64,000 nucleotides of DNA from Triglochin maritima (taxonomy: Eukaryota > Streptophyta > Magnoliopsida > Alismatales > Juncaginaceae): the NCBI GenBank assembly GCA_963682175.1, contig OY821789.1, positions 31,688,188 to 31,752,187 of the forward strand, in the 5' to 3' direction. The notes below the pieces were generated by a model. The model saw only the letters and a list, made by a program, of their open reading frames with translations. It was not told the DNA's origin and searched no databases. The position numbers and the translations under genes are program-made. Shown one piece after another: positions 11,164 through 23,125 of this stretch. The stretch's first letter is position 1. Every line of letters begins with the position of its first letter.

Positions 11164-12677
11164 TGTTAGGATTTATGGCCCTCTAATCGATAGAAAAATG
11201 CGGAATTAAAAAATACTAATCGAAGGATTAAGGAAGAGACAATTGCAAACCACAAATTCGTCGACACCGGAGTTTAGAGAGGTTCGGCACCCACACCCGA
11301 GTCCTAGTCCTCCTCGCAAGCCTCGCTCGATCCCCCGAGCCTCGCCTACGGTTCCACTAGCCGATCTCCGTTCCGGGCCGAGACCAACGCCGTTTACAAC
11401 ACCGAGCCTCGCGAACAACCTCGCCTCGCTCGTGTCTCCTCTCACAACCCGAGAGGGAGCTTCCTCGAAGCTTTACAACTTGGTGATTCTTGAATAAGGA
11501 ATTGGAATCACAATCTAACTAACACTCTATACTTGAGCACACTTGGATATGATATGGAATTGGATATGCAAGTGGTGAAGTTTAGGCTTGAGTGTTGTAG
11601 ATTGAGAGCTTGAAGATGGAGAGGATTTGGCTTTGAGTATTGGATAGATAGGAAGTGTTCAAGATATCCAAAGCAACCAAATGAGGTCCTATTTATAAGC
11701 CTTCAAGCTCATCTAGCCGTTTGGGAGTTGGTGGGGAATGGACCAATGAGAAAGCAAGATGTGACTTAAGCTCGGCCAGAAATCGAGACAGATTCGGTCG
11801 ACCGTTATCCACACGGTAGTCCGAAACATTGGTCTGAACAAAGAACTCGGTTGACCGATTATGTATCGGATCACCGTTCACCAACCTCCAGTAGCTTTTA
11901 TCTATTTAGCCCTAATTAAATTCGGTTCACCGAAGTCCATTCGGTTCACCGTTCCAAGGTGGACAGTAGAATTGATTGGGCTCTGATCTACTCAAGTTCG
12001 GTTGACCGTGTATACTTCGGTATACCGAAGTAGCGCGGGAATTGCGCTGACAAAGCGTGGGAGATTGGTTTACCGATAACGGTCAAGTTAAATAGCCGTT
12101 GGTCTCCTAAAGCAATATGATTCGGTTGACCGAATGAAGTTTGGTGTACCGAATATGGATAAGTCAATTTGGCTTTAGGTCAAGATTTAAATACGACCGT
12201 TGGAGCAAAGTCCAAAACCGGTCCAGGCTAATTCGGTCTACCGAAGGCGGTTCGGTATACCGAGGTGGTTATTCCAGGGAACACCTAAAGGATTCTACAC
12301 GGTTCACTGCAAGGTGTTCGGTGGACCGAACTCTACAAGATTCGGTTTACCGAGAAGGGTTCGGTTAACCGTGGGGATACGGGACAGAATCCTAATGTGC
12401 TCAAGTTTACATTAATCCTTAGGACTCAAATTATACTACATTACATATTAGTCCAAAGCTTGATTACATGTCTTGAGTCTTTTTCTTCTTGTCCCCAATC
12501 TCCTTAGCTTGATTCTTCATCAACCTATTAAGAATATCGCAAGTACACGAATATATATGCACTGCATGTATTCATGTTTGCTTACTTTGATTGTCTAGGT
12601 TGATTGATTAAATATAGATTAAGATTAGATTACTTAATCATCAAAACTAAATAAAGATTAAGGCTAAAAAGCCAACA
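11164..12677 (-). mobile_element. Solo LTR 1 with CGGTNNACCG palindrome cluster
   Basis: The element is bounded by TG...CA (TGTTAGGATT on the left, AAAGCCAACA on the right) and by a 5-bp target duplication GTTAT at 11159-11163 and 12678-12682. No primer-binding site, gag/pol or second LTR is present, so it is a solo LTR of 1514 bp. A TATA motif (CTTATAAAT on the minus strand, about 11691-11700) places transcription leftward, so the element reads on the minus strand. Its presumed U3 (11780-12372) carries about twelve exact CGGTNNACCG palindromes. I cannot assign the family; the size and absence of coding sequence fit a plant LTR retrotransposon. Confidence 0.9.
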
Positions 12678-12682
12678 GTTAT

Positions 12683-15600
12683 GTCTCACATGGGAAAAAC
12701 GACTCAGCTCGTTTGGTGGAAAAAACGACCTAGCTCGTTTTCTATTCCTTCCAATCAGTAGTTTTCCATTGTTGCGTCCTGAGTGGGACCAATGTGTCTT
12801 CTATGTCCTTTATGAGCACATTAGGTTCCTAATTTGGAAATATATTAGATATAAATTTTTGCTTCTCGAAATCTTCTTTGTAACGAGTCTTAAATCGACT
12901 TATTTAGATATCGAATGAGAGAGTTTGCACAAATTATTGAAGAGTTGTCGATTCTCCAGTTTTCAAATAAGATCTGTCCTGAGACATATTTTTTACCCTC
13001 GTATTATCAAAATTTGGCAAGTTAAAAGAGAAACGAATATGTGCTCCTTTCAATTGTATTTTTAACGGATCTAGAATCATCAAATTTCGAATTTGGATGT
13101 GGATGTTATGAATAAAAGAAGTGATACGTCGTGCGCAGGATTGTTGCGTTCAAGCGTAGGACTGTTGTGTCCTTGTTTGTTTGGTGGAAAAAATAACCCA
13201 ACTCATTTGGTGGAAAAAATCAGCTTGTTTGCTAGAATAACCCAGCTTGTCTAATGAAAACGACCCGACTCGTTTGGTGAAAATGAGCCGGCTCGTTTAG
13301 TGAAAACGACACAACTCGTTTGCTGTTCTCTCAAATCAGCAGTTCTCTAAACCCTTATGAGTCCATAAGGTTCCTAAAATCGAAACATGTTAAATATAAA
13401 GGTTTTGCTTCTCAAAATATTCTTTGTAACGAGTCTTCAATCGTCTTATTTGGATATTAAATGAGAGAGTTGTGCAATAATTATTGAAGATCTGTCGATT
13501 GTCCAGTTTCCAAATATGATATGTCTTGAGACACATTTTTAACCCCCCGTATCGTCAAAATTTGACAAATCATGAGAGAAACGAATATGTACTTCTTTCA
13601 ATTGTCTTTCCAACCGATCTGGAATCACCAAATTCCATACTTGGATGTGGTTGTTCTGAATAAAAAAAGTGTTACGTCGCGCAGGACTATTGGGTTCCCA
13701 GTAAGAGACACGTCCCGAACGGGACACACTTGTGTCCTGAGCGGGTCACTTGCATCTCCAGTGGGACTGATGTGTCTTCCACGCCATTTATGATCCCATT
13801 ACGTTCCAAATTTGGAAAAATATAAAATATGAAAGTTTTGCTTCTCAAAATCGTTCTTGTAACGAGTCTTGGATTGCATTATTTGGATATCAGAGGAAAG
13901 AGCTATGCACACATTATTAATGATCTGTCGATTGTCAAGTTAACAAATATGGTCTGTCTTGACACACTTTTTCACCCTCGTACCATCGGAATTTGGCAAG
14001 TTGTAAGAGGAATGAATGTGTTCCCTTTCAAATTTCTTTCTAAGAGATTTGTAATCGTCAAACTCCGTATTTTGATGGGCACGTTATGAATAAAACGACC
14101 CAGCTCGTTTGGAAAAAAATGCCCCAGCTCGTTTCGAGAAAAGGACCTAACTCATTTTCTGTTCTCTCAAATCAACAGTCTTCCACACCCTTTATGAGCT
14201 CATTGGGCTCCTAATGTGGAAATATATCAATTTTAAAAGTTCTGCCTCGCCAAATCTTCTTTGTAACGAGTTTGGAATCGGCTTATTTGTATATCGAATG
14301 AGAGAGTTATGCACAAATTATGAAATATTTGACAATTCTCCAGTTTTCAAATACGATTTGTTTTCACACATGTTTTTCACCATCGTATCATCAGAATTTG
14401 GCAAGCATGAAAAGACGAATATGTGCACCTTTCAATTGTCTTTCCAATAGTTTTGGAATAATCAAATTTTGTATTTGTATGTGGATGTTATGCATAAAAC
14501 ATGTGCTACGTTGCGCGCAAGACAGTTGTGTCCCGAGTGGGAGGCACTTGCGTCCCGAACGGAACTGGTGCATCTTCCACTCCATATATGAGTCCAATAG
14601 GTTCCTAATTTGAAAATATGTGAAATATAAATTTTTGCTTCTTGAAATTTTCTTCGAAATGAGTCTTGAATCATCTTTTATGGATTTCGGAGGAGAAAAG
14701 TTATGCACAAATTATTGAACATCTGTCGATTGTCCATATTCCAAATACAATATGTCTTGAGACACATTTTTAACTCTCGTATCATTAGAATTTGGCAAGT
14801 CATGAGAGAAACGAATATGTTCTTCTTTCAATTGTCTTTCCAACAGATCTAGAATCATCAAATTCCATATTTCGATGTCGATGTTATGAATATAACAAGT
14901 TGTACGTCACGTGTTGGACTGTTGCGTCCCGAGGAGGACACACTTACATCTTGAACAGGTTGGTGCGTCTTCCATGCCATTCATGAGAACATTACGTTCC
15001 TAATTTGAAAATATGTAAAATATGAAAGTTTTGCTTCTCAAAATATTATTTGTAACGAGTCTTGAATTACCTTATTTGGATATCGGAGGAGAGAGTTATG
15101 CACACATTATTGATGACTTGTCGACTGTGAAGTTAACAAATATGGTATGTCTTGACACACATTTTTCACTCTCGTATCATCGCAATTTGGCAAGTTATAA
15201 TGGAAATGAATATGTTCTCCTTTCAAATTTCATTCCAACAGATCTAGAATCATCAAATTCTGTATTTAAATATGAGTGTTATGAAAAAATGACTCAACTC
15301 GTTTGGTCAAACGACCTAGTTGATTGTTTGGAAAAAAACAACATAGCTCATTTTCTGTTCTCTCAAATCAACAGTCTTCCACACCCTTAATGAGCTCATT
15401 AGGTTCCTAATATGGAAATATATAAAATAACATAGTTTTGTTTCTCGAAATCTTCTTTGTAACGAGTCTTGAATCGCCTTCTTTGGATATTGGAGAAGAG
15501 AGTTATGCACAAATTATTGAAGATTCGTTGATTGTCCAGTTTTCAAATACGACCTGTCTTCAAACACACTTTTCACCATTGTGTCATCGGAATTTGGCAA

Positions 15601-15745
15601 GTAATGAGAGAAATGAATTTGTGTTCCTTTCAATTATTTTTCCAACGGATCTGAAAAACATCAAATTCCATATTTTATGTGAATGTTATGAATAAAACAA
15701 GTGGTACGTTGTGCGTAGGACTGTTGCATCCCGAGTGGGAAACAC
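12683..15745. repeat. Satellite array, ~400-bp monomers (first block)
   Basis: Seven monomers start with the anchor GTTCCTAAT or a variant at about 12828, 13369, 13803, 14206, 14600, 14995 and 15402. Two types can be told apart in the body. Type A has CCAGTTTCCAAATA-like text, and type B has CAAGTTAACAAATA followed by CTTGACACAC. In order they read A, A, B, A, A, B, A. Type A monomers usually end in GTCCCGAG-rich tails and type B in CAGCTCGTTTGG-rich tails. The short frames on both strands are repeat artefacts. No gene is present. Confidence 0.88.
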
Positions 15746-17867
15746 TGTAGGATTTCATGTTTAATTATACATATATATTTTCGAAATTTTTATGTATAAT
15801 AAGGATCAATTACAATTTTCTTTGATTTATTTCATGCATGCATCGGTTTGTTTTAACATCTAGTTTCAAAACTCTATTAAAACAAACAAGGGCTCCGAAA
15901 TTCATACCTAGAAGTTCTCAAAAACTTCTTGAAGATTCGGAGACGTTGGGGATGCTTCTCGCCGCGCCGGATGCCTCCGAGTGTTCACCGAAACCCTAAA
16001 CAAGGTTGGAGAGAAAGGAGCTAGCCAATCGATCTCCAAACAAGCTTAGAATCTAGTTACAAACCCCTTCCTTAGCCTCTGAGATTTCTCCTTCCAAAGA
16101 CTTAGAAAACTAAGAGAATTTTCGTGGGTTTTAGTAGTGAATTAGGAGAGAAAATAATTTCTGAATTGTATATGCAATTAGGGAGAATAAGGACCTATTT
16201 ATAGGTTCCAATCTTACTCTTAATCATGGCTATTCTTAAGCCACGGTTTTATGATAATTTCTCTCACAAACTAATTCCATAATGCATTATATGCACCCAC
16301 AAAACGTTTGACCAAATTTGGAGCTAATCCAACCATCGATCAAATTAATCTCTTAATAATCAAAGGCAGAAAATCGACCGCTGTTCGGTTTACCGAGTTC
16401 CACTCGGTTAACCGAATTTGTCACGATCGTTTAACCGAGTACGTGACGGATGACCGAATCTTAAGGGGAAAAATTCTCCTTAACCGATCGGACCCATTCA
16501 CGTCTAAGACCGAGTGCTATTCGGTTAACCGAAAATATCGGAACTTGACATTGTTCGGTCGACCGTTTCTGGTTCGGTACGCCGTACCAAAGCTCCAGGC
16601 ACTTTGGTCAAGTTCGGTCAATCAATTACGATTATCCGTTCCACGTTCGGTTGACCGATCCATAGATCCTTCGGTCGACCGAACCTCAACGGATTACCGA
16701 ACTTCTACCCGATTTTGCCTATTTCAAATTTTGGATTTATTTCCAACAAAATTTGAACTTAAGGGGGTTTTAGCAAATTCACAACTTATGCAATGTATTA
16801 TCCTATGCAACAATAAATTATTGCACCCCATAATATATGCATCTCATATGAATTTATCATGACTCTAATTATGTTTATATACAACATAATTGATTTTACT
16901 TGTTCACCACATGTGTCATATTTTCTATGAGAATCCCGACACATCATATGAACCAAAAATCAAGCTTCTTGTTTCACGGTTTTTGCGGTGTGACCTATGG
17001 GAGGATCTAAACTAAGTTGGCAGTGATATTAAGAGCTTAATATCACAAGCTATAAGCGGTATCTAGCTACACATTATAGCTCCCAATTAATTAGATGTCT
17101 TAATTCCACTCGAACCAAAACCCGATCCATTTAGTGATGGAGTGCACCACTTGTGTCCGTCCCTTGCCTCATGATATTAAGAATACACACAAAGTAGTAT
17201 TGTGTCATCTTTGTATTAATATTCATTTCTTGATCTCTTTAAGCTAGTTATAAATATGTGACTTAACTTAAATCACATTGTGCACATTATAACTTTTGCT
17301 TTATCAATGGGCCCACTAATATCATCACTCAATTAAGAGGGGCAATGATAATCTTTTGACTAACTATCTTCTCCAACGAAAGTTATACTTAACCAACCGA
17401 TGCCTTTACACTACACTGATCGATAGTTCAAGACACTGATCTAATTAAGTATTCCTTAAGTGATTAGATATAAGTCTCATATCAAAGGACCAAAGACACA
17501 GTAAAATATTAATGACACAGAAACACATTTCTATAATATTTTACTTATTAGGTCTATTCTGTATACAAAAGTAATATTTTCCTCTTTTGCATACCCGTGT
17601 TGTCACTCACTTGTAGAGCTACAATGATCTATGACCAACACGACAATCTTAACTCGGTAATTAATGTTCCATGTTAATTACCATGATTGCGAATATCTTT
17701 TGTTTTATGTAAACCAATATCTTTTAGACCTCTACGGTTAAGGACCAAAAGCCTCTTCCTTAACACTTCTAAAAGACGAATAACATAAACAAGGAACAAA
17801 ATGATTTCTCATTCAATTCATAATAATTGGCATTTAAAAGTAAAACTTTTAGAACACATTCCCTTCA
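15746..17867 (-). mobile_element. Solo LTR 2 with CGGTNNACCG palindrome cluster
   Basis: The element is bounded by TGTAGGATTT on the left and CATTCCCTTCA on the right, with a 5-bp target duplication AACAC at 15741-15745 and 17868-17872. It is 2122 bp long with no internal retroviral domains. A TATA motif CTATAAATAG on the minus strand at about 16194-16203 indicates leftward transcription. Upstream of that, at about 16380-16690, lie six exact CGGTNNACCG palindromes and several half-sites. It is inserted between two type-A satellite monomers. A 184-codon frame inside it (16308-16862) overlaps the palindromes and shows no known domain. Confidence 0.9.
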
Positions 17868-17961
17868 AACACTGGCAACCCGAGCGGAACACTTGCGTCC
17901 CGAACAGGACTTGTGCATCTTCCACGCCATTTATAAGCCCATTAGGTTCCTAATTTCAAAA

Positions 17962-18082
17962 TTTTCTGCTCTACTCAAGTTAGTTTCAGCTATTTCAAGA
18001 GCTTGCTGAGCTTCTTGCGGATCGATATCCGTACTCATCTCCGCATCATTTCCTAAGATGGTGATTTCATTATTACCTATTC
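17962..18082 (-). pseudogene. atpE: Plastid-derived atpE fragment (NUPT)
   Basis: On the minus strand an open stretch of about 40 codons reads IGNNEITIL...[15 protein letters not shown]...SRAE. I recognise this as the C-terminal half of the chloroplast ATP synthase epsilon subunit. It has no start, stop or promoter, and it is inserted precisely within a satellite monomer, between CTAATTTC and TAAAATATGAA. The sequence is AT-rich and plastid-like, with only a few apparent changes from the protein I expect. It is a nuclear copy of plastid DNA, probably captured as filler during break repair. It is not functional. Confidence 0.88.
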
Positions 18083-20649
18083 TAAAATATGAATGTTTTG
18101 CTTCTCAAAAATCCTCTTTGTAATGAGTCTTGAATTGTCTTGTTTGGATATTAAAGGAGAGAGTAATGTACATATTATTGAAGATCTATCAATTGTCCAA
18201 TTTCCAAATATGATATGTCCTGAGACAAGTTTTTCACCCTCGTATTATCAAAATTTGGCAAATCATGAGAGAAACAAATATGTGCTCTTTTCAATTGTAT
18301 TTCCAACAGATCTGGAATCATCAAATTCCCTATTTCGATGTAATGTTATAAATAAAACAAGTGGTACATCACGTGCAGGACTTTTGCATCCCAAGCGGGA
18401 CACACTTGCGTCCCGAGTGGGAGACACACATGCGTCCCGAGAGGGACAGTTGCGTAAGTGTCCCGAGCGGGATTAGTGCATCTTCCACGTCATTTATGAC
18501 CTCATTAGCTTCCTAATTTAGAAATATGTAAAATTTGAAAGTTTTGCTTCTCTAAATATTTTTGTAATGAGTATTGAATCACCTTATTTGGATATCGGTT
18601 GAGATAGTTATGCACATATTATTGATGGTCTGTCAATTGTCAAGTTAACAAATACGATATGTCTTGACACACATTTTTCACTCTTGTATCATCGGAATTT
18701 GGAAAGTTGTAAGTGAAACAAATATATTCTCCTATCAAATGTCTTTCCAACATATCAGTAATCATCATATTCTGTACTTGGAGGTGGATGTTATGAATAA
18801 AATTACAAAGCTCGTTTGGAATAAAAGACATAACTCGTTAAGAGAAAACGACCCAACTAATTTTTTGTTCTCTCAAATCAGCAGTCTTCAACGCCCTTTA
18901 TGAGTCCACTAGGTTCCTAATATGGAAATATGTAAAATGACAAAGTTTTGACTCTCAAAATCTTCTTTGTATCGAGTCTTAAATCGCCTTATGAGAGAGT
19001 TATGCAAATCTTATTGAAGATCTATTGATTGCTCAGTTTCAATACAATCTGTCTTAAGACAAAATTTTCACCCAAGTATCATCGGAATTTACCAAGTCAT
19101 GAGAAAAATGAATATGTGCCCCCTTTCAATTGTTTTTCCAATGTATCTAGAATCATCAAATTCTGTATTTGGATGTGGATGTTACGAATAAAACCAGTGG
19201 TACATCACACACAGGATTGTTGTGTCCCGAGTGAGAGACACTTGCATCCTTAGCTGGACACACTTGCATCCCGAGCGGGATTAATGCGTCTTCCATGGAA
19301 TCTATGCCCCCATTAGATCCTAATTTGGAAATATATAAAATAAGAAACCTTTTCTTCTTGAAAGCCTCTTTATAATGAGTATTTTATCGCCTTATTTGGA
19401 TATCAGATGAGAGAGTTATGAACACATTATTGATCATCTATCGATTGTCAAGTTAACAAATACAATATGTCTTGACACACGTTTTTCACTCTCGTATCAT
19501 CAGAATTTGGCAAGTTATAAGAGAAATGAATATGTTATCCTTTCAAATATCTTTCCAACGGATCTAGAATCATCAAATTCCATATTTAGATGTGGATGTT
19601 ATGAATAAAACGACCCAACTTGTTTGGAAAAAAACAACTCATCTTGTTTTCTGTTTTCTCAAATTAGCAGTCTTCCACACCCTTTATGAACTCATTCATT
19701 TGCTAATATGGAAATATGTAAAATATCAAAGTTTTGTTTCTCAAAATCTTCTTTGTAGCGAGTCATGAATAACCTTATTGGGATATCGAATGAGAGAAAT
19801 ATGAAGAAATATTTGAAGATCTATTGATTGTTCAGTTTCTAAATACGATCTGTCCTGAGACACTTTTTTCAACTTGTATCATCAAAAATTGGCAAGTCAT
19901 GAGAAAAACAAATATGTCCTCCTTTTAATTATTTTTCCAACGGATATGGAATCATCAAATTTCCTATTTGGATATGGATGTTATGAATAAGACAAGTGGT
20001 ACATTGCGCAGGATTGTTGCGTCCCAACTTGTTTGATAGAAAAAAATGACTCAATTCGTTTATTGAAAACAACTCGGCTTGTTCGGTTTGTTTGTTGAAA
20101 ACAAGGTAGTTCGTTTGGTAGAACCACCAAACTTGTTTGGTTATCTTGATGCAATATATCCATCTAACAAGTTGGTTTGTCATGTATCAATGTTTAGGTG
20201 CATACAAAATAAGTTTTTACAAGTTGGTTTGTGATATTTTCAACTCGTTTGCTTTGATTAAATTTGAATATGTGAACGATGTCATAAAGTTGTTTCAAAA
20301 TATATGATTTTTCATATCAACACAAATAATTCAGACAAACAATGTAGTTGTTTTGATAGAACATAAAAGATTCACTAAGAAATTAAATTGTACACATATT
20401 AATGTTCTAACACTCAAAAATAATCATCAGTAATTGTATATGTTGTTAATTAAGTTATCGATTGTCTGTCGATTCTCCAGTTTCAAAATACGATTTTCTT
20501 AACACTTTTTTCACCCTCTTATCCTCGGAATTTGGCAAGTCGTCAAAGATACGAATATGTGCTCCATTCAATTTTCTTTTCAATAGATCTGGAATCATCA
20601 AATTCCTTATTTGGATGTGGATGTTATGGATAAAGCAAGTGGTACGTCG

Positions 20650-20915
20650 CGCGCAGAACTGTTGCGTCTCGAGTAAGACACTTATGTCCCGAGTGGGAGA
20701 CACATGCATCCCAAGCGGGACACTTGTATCCCGAGTGGGAGACACATACATCATGAGCAGGATACTTGTGTCCCGAGTGGGTGACACTTGCGTCCTGAGT
20801 GGAAGACACTTGTGTCCCGAGCGAGACACACTTACGTCTCGAGAGGACTCTTGCGTCCCAAGCGGGATACTTGCGTTCCGAGAGGGATACTTGCGTCCCG
20901 AGTGGAATTGGTGCG
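20650..20915. repeat. Minisatellite, unit ~22-26 bp, GTCCCGAG-rich
   Basis: About ten head-to-tail copies of CACTTGCGTCCCGAGTGGGA-like text lie in the tail of one type-A monomer. Ordinary type-A tails have one to three copies. Because the unit lacks stops in several frames, long open frames appear on both strands (157 codons each around 20455-20935). These are artefacts of the repeat. The core GTCCCGAG beside GGGA gives local hairpin potential. Confidence 0.85.
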
Positions 20916-21300
20916 TCTTCCACGCCATTTTTTGAGTTCCTTAGGTTCATAATTTGGAAATATGTAATATATGAACATTTTGATTCTCAAAATCTTCTTT
21001 GTAACAAGTCTTGAATAACCTTATTTGAATATCGGATGAGAGATTTATGTACAAATTATTTAAGATTTGTCGATTGTCAAGTTAACAAGTACAGTATGTC
21101 TTGACACACGTTTTTCACTCTCGTATCATCAGAATTTGGCAAGTTGTAAGAGCAACAAATATGTTTTCCTTTTAAATGTCTTTCCAACGGATTTAGTAAA
21201 ATTCCGTATTTGGATGTGGATGTTATGAATAAAATGACCCACCTCGTTTGGTCGAACAACCCAATTGATCGTTTGGAAATGAGACTTTTTTACCCTCACA

Positions 21301-23120
21301 TCATCGAATTTGGCAAGTCATGAGACAAATATAGATGTTAGGAAGAAAAATAATATGATTTTTAATTATGACAAAAATAATAATGATAAATGTGATATTT
21401 GATTTTTTAATACCAAAAAAATCAATTACCCTCAAATAAATAAACTCTTGGTCAATGGTCTTATAATATACTTTCGGCAATAAGAATGTTATATGATATA
21501 TAGTTGGGATTAATATTATAAGTTGATCCCTTATTGCTTTGTTGTTTAAAAAAATATTATGGTTTTCTTAGATAGAAGAAAGGGTATGGTCCCATCACCA
21601 CCGGTTCTGAAACGCCCCGATGGGACGACCAGCGGGCAAAATAGGGTCTCAGGTTACTATTTATTATTATGATTAAATTTCATCCAGACCTTTAACATTC
21701 GGGTTATTTCTATTAGCCACCGGTGGGTTTGATTAAGGGGAAATTGTTGTTCGTCTCCCGAGTTATGTTTTGATTTGATAATGCCCTCTCCATCTTGTAT
21801 TTTAAGGGAAACTACTATTTGTCGTCGGAAAATTACTTAAATCGCCCCAACAATTACAATTTTACCTTTCACAATTCATTTAATACTTATTTCGTCCCGT
21901 CTCTTGAAATAAGGTTTTTGTCTACGTTTTTCTCATTTTCCTAGTACCAACACCATGCAAATGTCTCGCGAACCGCCTGGATCACACGAATTTCAAAAAA
22001 AAATAGATGGGGCATTTTACCCAGCCGCCTCCCACATTGGGGGCATTTTACCCAAACGCCTCCCCCATCAGGGGAGCGTCTGGCTAAGATGCCTCCCTAA
22101 TAGGGGATGCGGTTGTTACAGACGCCCGTAAATTTATACGGTGTGTTATCTCAAATTATTTGAGGTTCCATTGCAAGATTTTGGTGGTAACGGGTTGGAT
22201 TACAATGAATTTTTTTGTAAGTGATGAATATCTCAAAAAATTTAGATCCAAAAATGTTCCCTCGACCGACCTATTTAGGTGGTATTTGGTAAAACTTCCC
22301 GATGACAACTCCCCATGGGGAGGACGGCTCCGGCGGATGCCCCTCAATTTATTTATTTTATTTTTTATTTACTAAAAAGAAGTTGGATATTTTACCAGAT
22401 TTGATTTCACTGGGGTGTCCGTTGGCTCCTTTCCTGACCTCCAAATATTGTTTTGATGATTATGAGAGGAAGATGAAGAGAGAGTTGTGGTAGGAGAGTA
22501 AATGAAGAGATATATAAGTATAAATGAGAGAAAGGCAAAACGGTAATTCGTACAGACGATTTAAGTAGTTTTCCAGTGACGAATAACAATTCAGATTTTA
22601 AAACATGACAATGATCAGTTTTGCTTTAGTTTTAATATACTTTGCCTCCTTATCCTTGAGAATGAATTGGTTTTCAATACATTCGCTTTTTTTATTTGCC
22701 AAGTTTACTCTTAATTCCAACTTTATGTTAATATTCAGATCAAATCTGATATCAGATTTGATTCAAATTTGATATCAGATTTGATTCAAATTTGGATCAA
22801 TTTCGTACTTAATCCAACTCAAATTCGAACCAATATTGACCTTTAATTTGATCAGAACTTAAGATTATGATTAGAAGCATGCTTAAAAATCACACAAAAA
22901 TCAAAATAACAAAAAATATACGGAATACTAATTGATTCTTAAAGTCCACGGAGCAAAGTGTTCCAAAATGAATGTCGAAGGAAATGATTGTCAATTTATA
23001 AAATGTAGTGGTTCAAATTGGAGTCAATGTATAATTCAGTTGTAATTAACTTTTTTATTAATTCGAAAATAGTCTTAGAAGTGCTGGATGTTGTAAAACC
23101 AGAGCATATTAGCACCCACA
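21301..23120. other. Non-coding spacer with small repeats
   Basis: No gene recognised. A GC-rich patch at about 22015-22130 holds two adjacent ~31-bp copies of GGGGCATTTTACCCAGCCGC followed by CTCCC. A 25-bp repeat around GATATCAGATTTGATTCAAA lies at about 22748-22796. Short frames here show no known domain. The patch may be a non-autonomous transposable element, but I found no termini. Confidence 0.5.
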
Positions 23121-23125
23121 AAATG

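Larger units (their letters stand above)
17873..21300. repeat. Satellite array, ~400-bp monomers (second block)
   Basis: Monomers continue after the LTR. The first, anchored at 17944, has its body at 18083. The others start at about 18508, 18910, 19313, 19693 and 20940, with one lacking a clear anchor at about 20462. In order their types are A, B, A, B, A, A, B. The monomer at 19693 is followed by about 400 bp of diverged sequence (20080-20450). The array decays after 21300. A plastid fragment interrupts the first monomer and a minisatellite expands the tail of the 20462 monomer (own entries). Confidence 0.87.

Noticed and set aside
16308..16862. 184-codon frame in solo LTR 2
   Set aside because: It runs through the CGGTNNACCG palindromes and shows no retroviral or host domain. 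Position in the presumed U3 argues against coding.
20455..20935. Two overlapping 157-codon open frames on opposite strands
   Set aside because: They consist of the GTCCCGAG minisatellite, which lacks stops in several frames. The peptides are only repeats of the unit.
12683..21300. Possible CRISPR-like or gene array
   Set aside because: Units are ~400 bp and contiguous without unique spacers, in plant nuclear DNA. It is a satellite.
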